Shown here: piece by piece, positions 55,487 to 64,000 of the stretch
Layout: each line of letters opens with the position of its first letter
Position numbering within the stretch: position 1 is the first letter of the stretch
Assembly: GCA_004835665.1 (NCBI GenBank)
Contig: RBKR01000016.1
Coordinates: 1,178,001 to 1,242,000 of the forward strand
Direction: 5' to 3'
DNA from: Phoma sp. XZ068
Lineage: Eukaryota > Ascomycota > Dothideomycetes > Pleosporales > Didymellaceae
Length of the DNA: 64,000 nt
Position numbers and translations under genes: made by a program
Notes under the pieces: model-generated
Database searches by the model: none
What the model was told of the DNA's origin: nothing
Seen by the model: the letters and a program-made list of their open reading frames with translations, nothing else

Positions 55487-57210
55487 ATGCCATCTCGTGT
55501 TAACGAGACAAAGAGACAAGAGGGACAAGAGAAGATGACGGCATCCTCGACCCAGGAGAAGGGCACTTCGCGACCCCACCCGTCAGACGACACAGGTCCT
55601 CAGGCGCCTCCAAACAATATTATCGATTTCGACGGCTCAAAAGATAGTTACAACCCAGCCAATTGGACTTTTTCCAAGAAGGTCTCCACCAGTCTTCTCT
55701 ACAGTTTGACGAGTTTGGGGTCTGTCTGGGCCAGCACCGCGTATGTTTCTTGAACACATTATGCACGACGTCTTGCTAAACGACAAAAAGCTACGCACCA
55801 GCTAATGCTAAGATATCCGAGCGATTCGATGTTCACCCAGAGTTGGCCTTGGCTGGGACGAGCCTATTGTTGCTAGACCTTTGTTCCACTGGTACTAACT
55901 TTGTTCGCTAGATGGGGTTTCGGTTCCCTTCTGTGGGCTCCGCTATCAGAAATCTACGGACGAAAATGGCCAGTCTTGATGCCAGTCCTAATCTCTACGA
56001 TCATGTCATTTGGAACGGCAACCGCAAAGGATATTCAAACTGTTTTAATAACTCGCTTCTTCACGGGTTTCTTCGGTTGTGCACCCATCACGTGTACTGG
56101 GGGCGTCTTTGTGGACCTTTGGCATCCAACCCAGCGTGGCAATGCTATTGTTGGTTACACATTCTGCGTTTGCGGTGGTCCTGTAGGTTCAAACTGTATT
56201 CATCATAGAACTTTTCGAGTACCTTGCTTATAAATTCAGGCTCTCGGTCCGGTTGTTGGTGGTGCAATTGTTTTTTTCGGTGCAGACTGGCGGTGGACTG
56301 AATATGTAAGTCGCACGAGGCCTAGCAGCATGTACCACCATACTCGGCTAATACGAGATCCCAGGTTACTGGCATCCTTCAGGCCACAGTTTTGCTCCTC
56401 GATATTGTCTTTATCCAAGAAACCTACGTGCCTGTATTACTCGCACGCAAAGCCGCTCGACTCCGCATATCAACTGGTAACTGGGGTCTCCACGCCGAGT
56501 GGGAAGAAAATCCAGTCCGCCCCAAAGATCTCGCCGTCAAATACGGCCTCCGTCCACTCCAAATGGTCGTAACACCAATCTGCTTGTCAATAACCATCTA
56601 TGTTTCCTTTATCTACGCAACATTTTATGCAAGCCTTGCCTCCTTTCCTATTATTTTTCAAGAGACACGAGGATGGAATGAATTCACTGGATCTCTGCCA
56701 TTTCTCGCTGTTTTAATTGGGATTGCTGTCGGCGCGGGTGTAAACGTTGCAAACCAAAGATATTACAACACTGTGTACATCGCCAACAACTCCGTCCCCG
56801 TTCCTGAAGCAAGACTTCCACCGATGATGATAGCCTCGGTAGTACTCCCAGGCGGACTACTCGTCATGGGATGGACCTCCACGCCCTCCATCCACTGGGT
56901 CAGCACGATCGTCGGGGTATTTATGCTCGGTTTTGGCTATTATACCATCTTTACATCTGGCCTCAATTACCTCATTGACACGTTCCAGCGATGGGGCGCT
57001 AGCGCTTTAGCAGCGAATACGTTTGTAAGGTCTGTTCTGGCTGCTGTCTTGCCTTTACTCATCCCGGCCATGTACTATCGACTTGGCAATGGTTGGGCGT
57101 TTACTGTTTTAGGCGTCTTCTCTATCCTAAATATTCCAATACCGTTTGTATTTTGGTTCTACGGACCTAAGATTAGATGTAAAGGGAAGTATACATCAAA
57201 TCTAGGATAA
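55487..57210 (+). CDS. major facilitator superfamily transporter (DHA1-like)
   Basis: Exons 55487-55740, 55791-55868, 55912-56182, 56240-56305 and 56365-57210 encode 504 residues. A hydrophilic N-tail ends in 'DSYNPANWTFSKK', typical of fungal DHA1 transporters. Motif A is 'PLSEIYGRKWPV', and 'RFFTGFFGCAPITCTGGVFV' and 'FFGADWRWTEY' follow the family order. About 12 helices fit. The 43-nt intron 55869-55911 uses a weaker donor (GTTGCT) but has a perfect TACTAAC branch and restores the frame 'AGTSLLWGFGSLLWAP'. Likely a proton-coupled exporter of a small molecule; substrate unknown. Lies between a 2OG dioxygenase and a cupin gene. Confidence 0.88.
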
Positions 57211-57879
57211 AATATTGGTTCTGAAGCTTGAAGTTTGTCTGACCTGCGGTAAAACTACAAGGGGGCTGTACATCCGGCAAGCTTGACGACACGTACGTCC
57301 CGAGTGTGTAACCATGCCAGCATATGCGTTGAGTTATAGTACCGTTCCGTCCGCCGTACCATCATGCAGACGATGGAAGGCGTTCAAGATCTCAGGGCAT
57401 GGGAGATATGAATAAGACTTAGTGAAATGCGCAGGAGTGGTTGGTATACGATTCAAATAGATTGCGGTTGCTGCTACGGGACGGGAGCCCAGCAACATGG
57501 AGTTCTGGAGCAGGTTGATCCTCTCCAAAGGCTCCACTTCCTTGGGCCACGCGTTGTTTTCCTACTAAGGGTAGATCATCAATCAGGCTATATGTACTAT
57601 TTTCTTAAGAAGGGCAAAATTCAGATCGAAGGTATTCAGTCCTGAGCTAGTGGCTGACACCAAGCCCGATATGGGCAAGCGATCCATACCTGTCAGATAC
57701 GAGCACAAACTTACAGAACTCCACCGACCCCACACCACCATTAGGAATAATGTATAATTTGAAATCGACCGGCTGCCGAAGTCGCGTAGATATCTCTTTT
57801 CTATTAGAAAGCTGCTGCTACTTCGATATGTGTCGAGCTGGCACCGCGCATTCGTCCTTCACTTAGCGTTGTCGTCATC
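57211..57879. other. intergenic
   Basis: 670 bp between two + strand genes. Short frames only; nothing recognised. Confidence 0.5.
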
Positions 57880-58335
57880 ATGCATCTTAACGCCCCAAAG
57901 CCACTCGTACTGAGCGCAAACAACGTCGCCAGCACAGCTTCAGAAACCTTTGCATCTCCTACTACGGGTGGCGATGTGTCATGGAAAACCCTAATGTCTT
58001 CCGAGAAGACATCAACAAACACGTTCACCGTCGGCATTGCTACGTGCGCGCGAGGGACATCAGCTGGGTGCCGAGGCCACCTCAAACCCCATCGACACAA
58101 GCAAGCAGAGCTGTACCATATTACTCAAGGCAAAGGTGTTATCACTATCGATGGACAGGATCACGAAGTGAGTAAAGGGAGTGTGGTATGGATACCCGGG
58201 GATGCTGAACATGGGATTGAAAATGTAGGGGAAGAGGATCTGACCTGGTTGTACGCCTTTGCTGCAGACAGTTTTGAGGATATCGTGTATCGATTTGACG
58301 AGCAAGGGCCATGGAAAGCAAAGGCAAAGTTGTAG
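57880..58335 (+). CDS. small single-domain cupin protein
   Basis: Single exon, 151 residues. Cupin motif 1: 'HLKPHRHKQAELYHITQG', with metal ligands His71, His73 and Glu77. Motif 2: 'KGSVVWIPGDAEHGIEN', with His111. These ligands would hold a divalent metal in a small beta barrel. A Cys-Gly-rich stretch 'CARGTSAGCRGH' precedes it. Single-domain cupins act as isomerases, lyases or dioxygenases, so the reaction is open. A role with the adjacent dioxygenase and transporter is inferred only from position. Confidence 0.85.
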   Translation: MHLNAPKPLVLSANNVASTASETFASPTTGGDVSWKTLMSSEKTSTNTFTVGIATCARGTSAGCRGHLKPHRHKQAELYHITQGKGVITIDGQDHEVSKGSVVWIPGDAEHGIENVGEEDLTWLYAFAADSFEDIVYRFDEQGPWKAKAKL

Positions 58336-58978
58336 GTTGGCAAGATCGAGAGTCATCCTTGTGCAAGATACAGTCGACAATGCCTTTTCGTGTGTCGATA
58401 AGTCCATGGCAGTATAATTGCAGGTGTTGGAGTCGCATGTTTGACAGATTGTGAATTCCGTCCTCTGAAAACATGCGCAGCTCTAAAGGAAATTAGAATC
58501 TGTGTTACCAGGGAGCACCATGCGGATGAAATTGCTCTCCACTGCTTGGTTAGTACAGCGTATAGAACATGGCTGATGTCGGTACGGGGTGATGAGCCAC
58601 TCGCTTCTGTGTAGCCGATATTAGGAGTTTCATGTCAACGGGTGCCTCAAGAATAATCAGATCATACTAACCAAATTTACAAGTCGCATTGGCAGTTGAA
58701 CTCTGGCAAACAGGGCACGAACTGAAATAGCCTGCATCTTTATTGACTGTATCAAAAAAATGTGCTAAGAACGCTTAGAACGCTCAATTACATATGGTAT
58801 CGTGGAATGCAACGTGGCTTATGTAAACATGTCACGTCTAGTAGGGTGAGCCACTCAGGCATATTTTATACTACTCTTATTGGCTGCGTTTAGGTGTTAT
58901 GCAGCAACTATGCGAAGATTAGCAGTACACTGTCGTCCAATGATCTTGTCCCTTTCAATCTGTAAATGCGCAGCTAAG
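58336..58978. other. intergenic between convergent genes
   Basis: 640 bp with no recognisable gene. Frames antisense to the cupin gene are shadows. Confidence 0.55.
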
Positions 58979-59741
58979 TCAATCACTGTCATTCTTTTCT
59001 GGGGTTTTATCTTCGTTTTCGGCTCCTGCTGCCGGATTTGTCGACGTTTTCGGCTCCCTCATCTCCCTTCGCACCAGCTCAACCTCCATCTTCAACATGT
59101 CGTCTCCAATAACGCCCTGTAATCCGTTGTCGTCTATATCAAAGTACAATGCCCATTCCCCTGGTCCATATCGAACTGCCATGAAACCTTCCCATCCTGT
59201 CAACATGACTCTCCGGTCCATCTTAGTAACATCCCACGGTCCAATGATGTGAGGCTCAGAGGCAATACGGTCTCCATATTTGACCTCACAGGTGTCGCGA
59301 TCCACGTAGATCCAATTCAGCTGTGGTGGGTCATTTGAGATGGTCGACACCATGCCTTCACCCTGCCGTCCCCAATCGTGGTCAGGGTAGGGTAGAAAGT
59401 AGCCCGCAAATGGGTGGTCCTCCGGATGGCCTTCTGGGAATTCATCTGACGGTACATTGAGGTACAGCTGTAATTATTTCGTCAGCCTCTAAAAAGCTGG
59501 GGTATGGACCGAAACAGCACCGGATTTGGGAATGGACCCCTACCTTATTTTCGCTAAGAACCACTGCGCATCCATCAATCTCACGCCCACCAATGGATTC
59601 GCGCGAGCACGCCACTGAAAGATTCGTCTTCAGACCGCGATGTTTTTCCCTGGCGCTTTGTCTTTGGCCTTGGCGCACTGCTTCAACGGTTCCGATGATC
59701 GCCGGACAGGCAGCGATAGCCGTTAGAATGCCCAGCACCAT
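58979..59741 (-). CDS. conserved hypothetical fungal protein with N-terminal hydrophobic anchor
   Basis: Exons 59741-59544 and 59467-58979 (intron 76 nt) give 228 residues. It begins with a short hydrophobic segment 'MVLGILTAIAACPAIIGTVE' (signal anchor), then 'REKHRGLKTNLSVACS'. The splice restores 'VLSENKLYLNVPSDEFPEGH', followed by 'HPFAGYFLPYPDHDWGRQGE'. Further blocks 'DPPQLNWIYVDRDTCEVKYG', 'HIIGPWDVTKMDRRVMLTGW' and 'GPGEWALYFDIDDNGLQG' look like those of a widely conserved ascomycete protein of unknown function. The Glu/Asp/Lys-rich tail is variable. Confidence 0.75.
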
Positions 59742-60160
59742 GATACCAGATACGACGTCTGACAGCTATGAGCAAGAGATGAAAAAGCGGTCCTTGTGGG
59801 ATCTCATTGTATATAAACCTGTTTTTGACTTAAAGGCCCAATGGGGACTTGAATTCGTGCGCTTGGTCTTGATGTGGCTACCCCCCGTAATTATATTGCG
59901 CACCCACTGAAACCGCCAGAAATAAAACCTGATTCACGATAAGAATAAGTTGGCGCTCATTCTGTAACATGAGCTTTTAGGTACGATGCGGTCATTACGC
60001 CTGGGGTCTTGTCAATATGTGAGACATAAAAGAAAGGTGTAATCCGACTCAAATTACACCAGCTCCAGTTCCTCACTTTACTCTTCAAGCAAATAGTCAA
60101 TATTTCATATTCATTACGCTTTCTCCAAATAGAATCAAGAGATCGGATAGCGCAATCAGC
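59742..60160. promoter_or_regulatory. divergent promoter of two small fungal genes
   Basis: 419 bp between starts at 59741 (minus) and 60161 (plus). No motif singled out. Confidence 0.4.
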
Positions 60161-60648
60161 ATGTCTTCAGGGTATGTCGTAATGCTCGAGTTCAATTGCC
60201 TATATCATCCATACTAACCCGGATGAAGGGCCCCCGTCACCGACAACCCGGCCAGCAACAACACATCCGAGAGCTCCTCAAGCCCCACTGCATCGCGCAA
60301 GAAGCCCACTAAAATCGGCCAAAATGAGAACAATGCACTTCAAAGGAACCCTGCGCAACAAGCGCCTTCCGATGACGAGGACGACGAAGAGATCCCAGAG
60401 CCCATGACGACAGGGCCACGGAAACGCGGCGGTCGTCGTATTGTACCGGTTCACCAGTCACGAATTACCGACCGTCCAGCGAAAGTGGGCGAGAAGGACA
60501 GTTCATTGAAGATCAAGATCGAGCTGGATCTCGAGGTCGAGGTAGAGATCTATGCACGAGTCAAGGGCGATATTATGATTGGGCTGATGTAGCCTAGGTT
60601 GAGATATATGCGCGAGTGAAGGGAGATATCACAATCGGTTTATTGTAA
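60161..60648 (+). CDS. small conserved fungal protein with tandem-duplicated last exon
   Basis: An 11-nt first exon (60161-60171), a 57-nt intron with TACTAAC branch, and exon 2 from 60229. The protein is Ser/Asn/Lys-rich with an acidic stretch 'DDEDDEEIPEP', then 'GPRKRGGRRIVPVHQSRI', and ends in a compact block 'SLKIKIELDLEVEVEIYARV' plus 'KGDIMIGLM', stop at 60592. Directly after it the last 16 codons and stop occur again (60598-60648) with nearly only synonymous changes. Splicing from 60541 to 60598 (GTAGAG to GCCTAG) would replace copy 1 by copy 2 and give a protein of exactly the same length, 124 residues. A further donor at the end of copy 2 (GTAAGA, acceptor TTTTAG at 60706) is possible. 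Function unknown. Confidence 0.7.
60539..60648 (+). repeat. 56-bp tandem duplication carrying AG|GT at both copies
   Basis: Copy 1 runs from GAGGTAGAGATC (60539), copy 2 from TAGGTTGAGATA (about 60595); period 56. Of 17 codon pairs, 5 are identical, 10 differ synonymously (stop codons included) and 2 change the residue (Met/Thr, Met/Leu). Confidence 0.9.
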
Positions 60649-62247
60649 GAGTGAGTCAATCTGTACTTTCGCTGGGAGCGAGAACTAACCAGGTTGCGTT
60701 TTAGCACGGCCGAACCGTAATGAGATGCCAGGCGAGCAGCAGTGCTCGGTTTGATATAGAACCACTCGACACAAGAATCGCGAACATCGAATCTTCGAAC
60801 ATTCTCCAGGCATGTTAGATGGTTGTATTGGTGTTTGCATGGTCGTTTTGAGTCCCCTGAAACGTTGAAGGATTGTACTTTCGTAGGTGAAGCGTTATAT
60901 CTGTCTAGTTCTCCAAAGTTGAAAGCTATTGCATGTGGAAAGCGTTACTTTCAAATCCAGCATCATGAAACAGAGCAGTATTACAGCGAATGGTGCTTCA
61001 CAATGTCTTACGTGATACAGCAGCCTCAGGCGATTGTCTTTCCTTAGACGCTTAAGTCTGAAAATGAATGTATACTTTAGCTCGGCTAACCTTGAAGCAG
61101 ATTTCGATCCCATCCTCGAATGGCATGCTAGTCCTGCAAAGTTCCACCAAATAGCCCAAAACCGATGCCCAGCCCACTAACAACCATTTCCTTAGATGTT
61201 GTTGACTTTACTTAAGCTTAGAGGCAACGCAAAGCTGAGACAGTGTAATTCAACAGCAACAGTCCTTGCTGTATCAGTTCCTTACACTGATACCATATTC
61301 GTCTTTCGCTGCATTCCAGTCGATTTCTTGAGCCAGTCGTGTAACGGCTTCATCGAACCACGCGGCTTGTTTGCGGCATCCGTGAGCATGAGTAGTTCTT
61401 GGCTACTGGCTGGCGCAGTATATGCTGGGCATGCGACGGTCACGGGTTGAATTGAAGTTCGTCTTGAATTAGCCGCGGCGTTTTGCCGCTCTTCGCTGTG
61501 CTTGGATAGCGTCCCGTCTATATTAGTCTAATCCGTGATGTTCACGTCTTTAGTGTTTAGACTGTTTCGCGCTCCTTGCATAGTTGGTGATTATTGACTA
61601 GATTTCGCCCGATTTTTTGGGCGTTGTGCTTGTAACAGGGCTTTCAGCAGCCTGTTGTTCTCAACCATCTAGGTAGCAAAAGTTGGACATCAGAGGCGTG
61701 TTGAATAGGGTCTGTTGTTGTGGCGCTGATCCCGAGGCCGAGTTCGAGAGGCGTAGCGGCGGCGGTGCACCGCTCCTGCGAGGTTCTGGACGCGCGAAAG
61801 TGGCCCATTGGCAAGAGCGTCGGAGTCTTGCCCACTCTGCCGTCATAAAACGAGGGAGTATGCCTGCGACACCGTATGGTGAAAGGATGCCTGTTGTTCG
61901 AGACTCTTTGTCAACTGCATCAGGACTCATGATCTCTATGTTGTTACTTCACAGCCCACTCACTCCCTGTGTCACGATGGAGTCCAATCATCAAGCAATC
62001 ACAGTACCCATGCTTGCAAGGGTGACCAGCGAAACGAGGTGAACAAATGACATATCCGCCTCTCTACCACCCTCAGTGTTTCTTGTTATCCGCCTTTAGA
62101 CTGCATTAAAACGACTTTGCCTGTGATCCTACTGTCCAGTTTGCATTAATCTCTCAGAAATCAGACCATCCTTCCTTGAAAATGTACACACTTTTTCATC
62201 TTCGTTAGGCAAGACTGAGCCACAGAGCCACCCTAGTTGCTGTTCTG
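60649..62247. other. intergenic
   Basis: 1.6 kb with no supportable gene; frames below 120 codons and featureless. TTTTCAACGTCC-type words of the dispersed repeat were not seen here. Confidence 0.5.
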
Positions 62248-62961
62248 ATGGCGGCAACGATGTTGCTGCCAGTCGTTTCGTCGGCAGATAAGCCTAAGAC
62301 AAAGCCTCCAACGGTTTGGAAAGGGACGGGAAATCCATTCTTGACAGCCTTCTTGGCATCCGATAATGATTTTATGGTTTTTCGCCGCTTCGGCTCAGCG
62401 AATGTAATGCTATTGCTCTATCTCCGAGACCAGATCGCGGTTATGGAAGGCGACCTGGAAAAAGTGGAGGCCGGGCATGCAGATCCTGTCGCGGCAGATG
62501 TGAAGAATGGATCTTTCAGAGAGAATCCAACACCAACGCGAACGGTGCTGCTTGACCAGATGCAGGTAAAAGCGAGAGAGTACAGTGAGTGTGATCCTAG
62601 CAAACGTTACTGGATATCGAAGCTAATCAGATTAGATGAGCTCTTACTCCAGCAGGCCACACCTCGAAATCATCCCGCAGTTCCGAAACGTGACCTGGAA
62701 TCGATAAATAACTGGCATCACAATACGCCCCATGGCATTCGAGCAGCTGAGAAGGATTACTTGGGGCAGACTCACGACCTCATCCAACTGGCGCCGAAGT
62801 CGGTTACGCCTCTGCGGCGTGTACTGGAGAAATCGACTCACTTCCGGGCACTGTCTCGACAGTCGCATGATTTAGAATTGTGCGGTCCTCGTGGACTTTC
62901 ATATCAAGTGCGTCTGCTATACGGTCGCCATCAACATACAGTCCTCAAACGCCCGAGGTGA
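62248..62961 (+). CDS. DUF6594-like protein lacking the C-terminal membrane helices
   Basis: 237 codons, single frame. The core matches the N-terminal part of fungal DUF6594 proteins: 'FLASDNDFMVFRRFGSANVM' (usual 'FLASD-DF-V-RRF'), 'LYLRDQIAVMEGDLEKVE', 'KRDLESINNWHHNTPHGIRA' and 'VTPLRRVLEKSTHFR'. In this family three transmembrane helices normally follow 'EKSTHFR'. Here the frame continues only about 35 residues ('LCGPRGLSYQVRLLYGRHQH') without any hydrophobic helix and stops. Downstream frames do not restore them. It may be a truncated, possibly dead paralogue. A weakly hydrophobic start 'MAATMLLPVVSSADKP' precedes the core. Confidence 0.6.
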   Translation: MAATMLLPVVSSADKPKTKPPTVWKGTGNPFLTAFLASDNDFMVFRRFGSANVMLLLYLRDQIAVMEGDLEKVEAGHADPVAADVKNGSFRENPTPTRTVLLDQMQVKAREYSECDPSKRYWISKLIRLDELLLQQATPRNHPAVPKRDLESINNWHHNTPHGIRAAEKDYLGQTHDLIQLAPKSVTPLRRVLEKSTHFRALSRQSHDLELCGPRGLSYQVRLLYGRHQHTVLKRPR

Positions 62962-63625
62962 CTTCTTTCGTCCAAGCATTGATGAATGATTTCCAGGTGT
63001 GGTCGTCCTGATAATCACATTGGTAAATATAGGAACCCCGTTTTCGCCCATCTTGAATGATTTTTGGAGGTACGGTTTGTTGATAGAGTGTCGAGCTGGA
63101 GCTATCTAGGCGTTTGGCTGTCGTGTGATATAGCAAAGAGAACTTTGGCGTTTGGACGCAAAACTGTAGAGAGTGGGGTCTTGGAGCATGTGCAAAGAGA
63201 AGAGTTCGACAGCATCCGCTTCTTGGAATCTAGGAAGCATTGTGAATATATCGTTCGGACAACTCCGTGGAAGTGATCTATGGACGTGGGGGATGTCGAT
63301 GCTGCCAAGCAATGACATCGGACCCTGACATGGATGATCGACCGCGGCTCAAGTGGACCACAATTCGACTGCACCACAACACCAACATAGACATTCGACG
63401 CCCACCATAGATCTCCTCCGCGCTCACTTAGCTTGACCGCTTGCAGAGGCTTCTTCAACCTTGTGCAGGCTTCAACACGTGGCACACTACCCCACGGAAC
63501 GTTGGTCCCTTAATTCCTCGAGCTCAACACCTGGCACGTCGATCATCCCCACGAGCTCACCACAGCCACATCGGACCTCTCCGCAAGCCCAACGACAACC
63601 GCCCAAATAATACACGTCGCCCAAT
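62962..63625. other. intergenic, promoter of trs33
   Basis: 660 bp. A minus-strand frame at 63102-63485 is featureless. The last 150 bp are C/A-rich, a common leader composition for housekeeping genes in this window. Confidence 0.5.
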
Positions 63626-63978
63626 ATGGCACAACCAGTACAAGCCCCGACCGACACGCCAACATCCTACACCGACCCCACATTCTCGCTCCTGAACAGC
63701 ACATGTCTAGACCTCCTGCTGATCGAGCTGGTCCCCATGGCGTACCGCATCACAGCGGACCTCGCGCTCCGAGAAGAAGAATGGACCGGCACATCAACCA
63801 CAAAAGCAAACCGCCTCTCCTCCCACAGCAACGACGCAAGCAGCACCGTCGCCGGCGCAGCCGCAGGAACAATAGGCGGCGGCGGGACCGCAACCGTCGA
63901 CGAAGAAGAGAGCAGGGAAGCTGTATTCCACAGGCTAGAAAGCCTGGGTTATCGCGTTGGATTAGGGATTGTAGAACG
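63626..63978 (+). CDS. trs33: TRAPP complex subunit Trs33 (Bet3 family), 5' part
   Basis: First exon only; the gene leaves the window. 117 codons plus two bases, then a donor GTAGGG at 63979 where the unspliced frame would stop at once. 'DPTFSLLNSTCLDLLLIELV' and 'PMAYRITADLALREEEW' form the first Bet3-fold helices of Trs33/TRAPPC6. A Gly/Ala-rich insert ('AGAAAGTIGGGGTATVDEEE') follows, and then 'FHRLESLGYRVGLGIVER', the next conserved helix. Trs33 is a core subunit of the TRAPP tethering complexes that activate Ypt1 on Golgi membranes. Confidence 0.9.
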
Positions 63979-64000
63979 GTAGGGACCCCACACAGACACC

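Noticed and set aside
1..64000. tRNA or rRNA genes, CRISPR arrays, bacterial-type operons
   Set aside because: I looked for B-box-like GGTTCGAATCC words, rRNA-like stretches and regularly spaced repeats and saw none that held up; the window is eukaryotic nuclear DNA. A tRNAscan-SE run would be decisive.

Overview
This window is fungal nuclear DNA, most likely from a filamentous ascomycete (Pezizomycotina). Short introns of 41-83 nt with GTRNGT-type donors and CTAAC/CTGAC-like branch sites split most genes. The families are typical of this group: HET-domain proteins, a Zn2Cys6 regulator, a Pth11-like rhodopsin-domain receptor, a nucleoside-phosphorylase-domain protein, DUF6594 and zf-3CxxC. 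A placement in Dothideomycetes/Pleosporales is only a guess from the overall gene style. Exon joins were derived by hand from reading frame and splice signals. Each complete joined model gives an uninterrupted coding length divisible by three, except where a break is stated.

Layout. 1-13.7 kb is a conserved housekeeping block: the 3' end of a carotenoid oxygenase, an RBR ubiquitin ligase, a low-complexity protein, an Edc1-type decapping activator, the RING-box protein Rbx1, signal peptidase subunit Spc1 and a CorA-type Mg2+ transporter. It is interrupted at 5.5-6.0 kb by an irregular minisatellite. 14.8-32.5 kb is an accessory region: a HET protein, an APH-like kinase, a nucleoside-phosphorylase/C2H2 zinc-finger fusion, an F-box-like protein and a secreted multidomain protein. 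It continues into a graveyard of broken genes (kinase, ankyrin/membrane and HET pseudogenes) and two copies of a dispersed repeat. 33.0-40.3 kb holds a Zn2Cys6 factor, an amino-acid permease and a sarcosine/pipecolate-oxidase-like flavoenzyme, probably an amine or amino-acid utilisation cluster. 40.6-43.2 kb holds a transposase remnant and a dynamin pseudogene with RIP-like stop codons. 43.9-47.6 kb has a rhodopsin-domain membrane protein and a GMC oxidoreductase broken by one base. 48.3-64 kb has a third repeat copy, a zf-3CxxC protein, an intact dynamin-like GTPase, a 2OG-dioxygenase/MFS/cupin trio, two small conserved fungal proteins, a DUF6594 protein without its membrane part, and the 5' end of TRAPP subunit Trs33.

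The most unusual items are: (a) the nucleoside-phosphorylase/zinc-finger fusion at 18983-20511, where a 53-nt intron joins an NLR-type N-terminal domain to three near-identical C2H2 fingers; (b) a 56-bp tandem duplication at the 3' end of the gene at 60161, which forms a potential intron whose sequence is itself a second copy of the last coding segment, differing almost only at synonymous sites; (c) a three-copy dispersed repeat; and (d) a series of recent-looking gene breaks in HET, dynamin and GMC genes.
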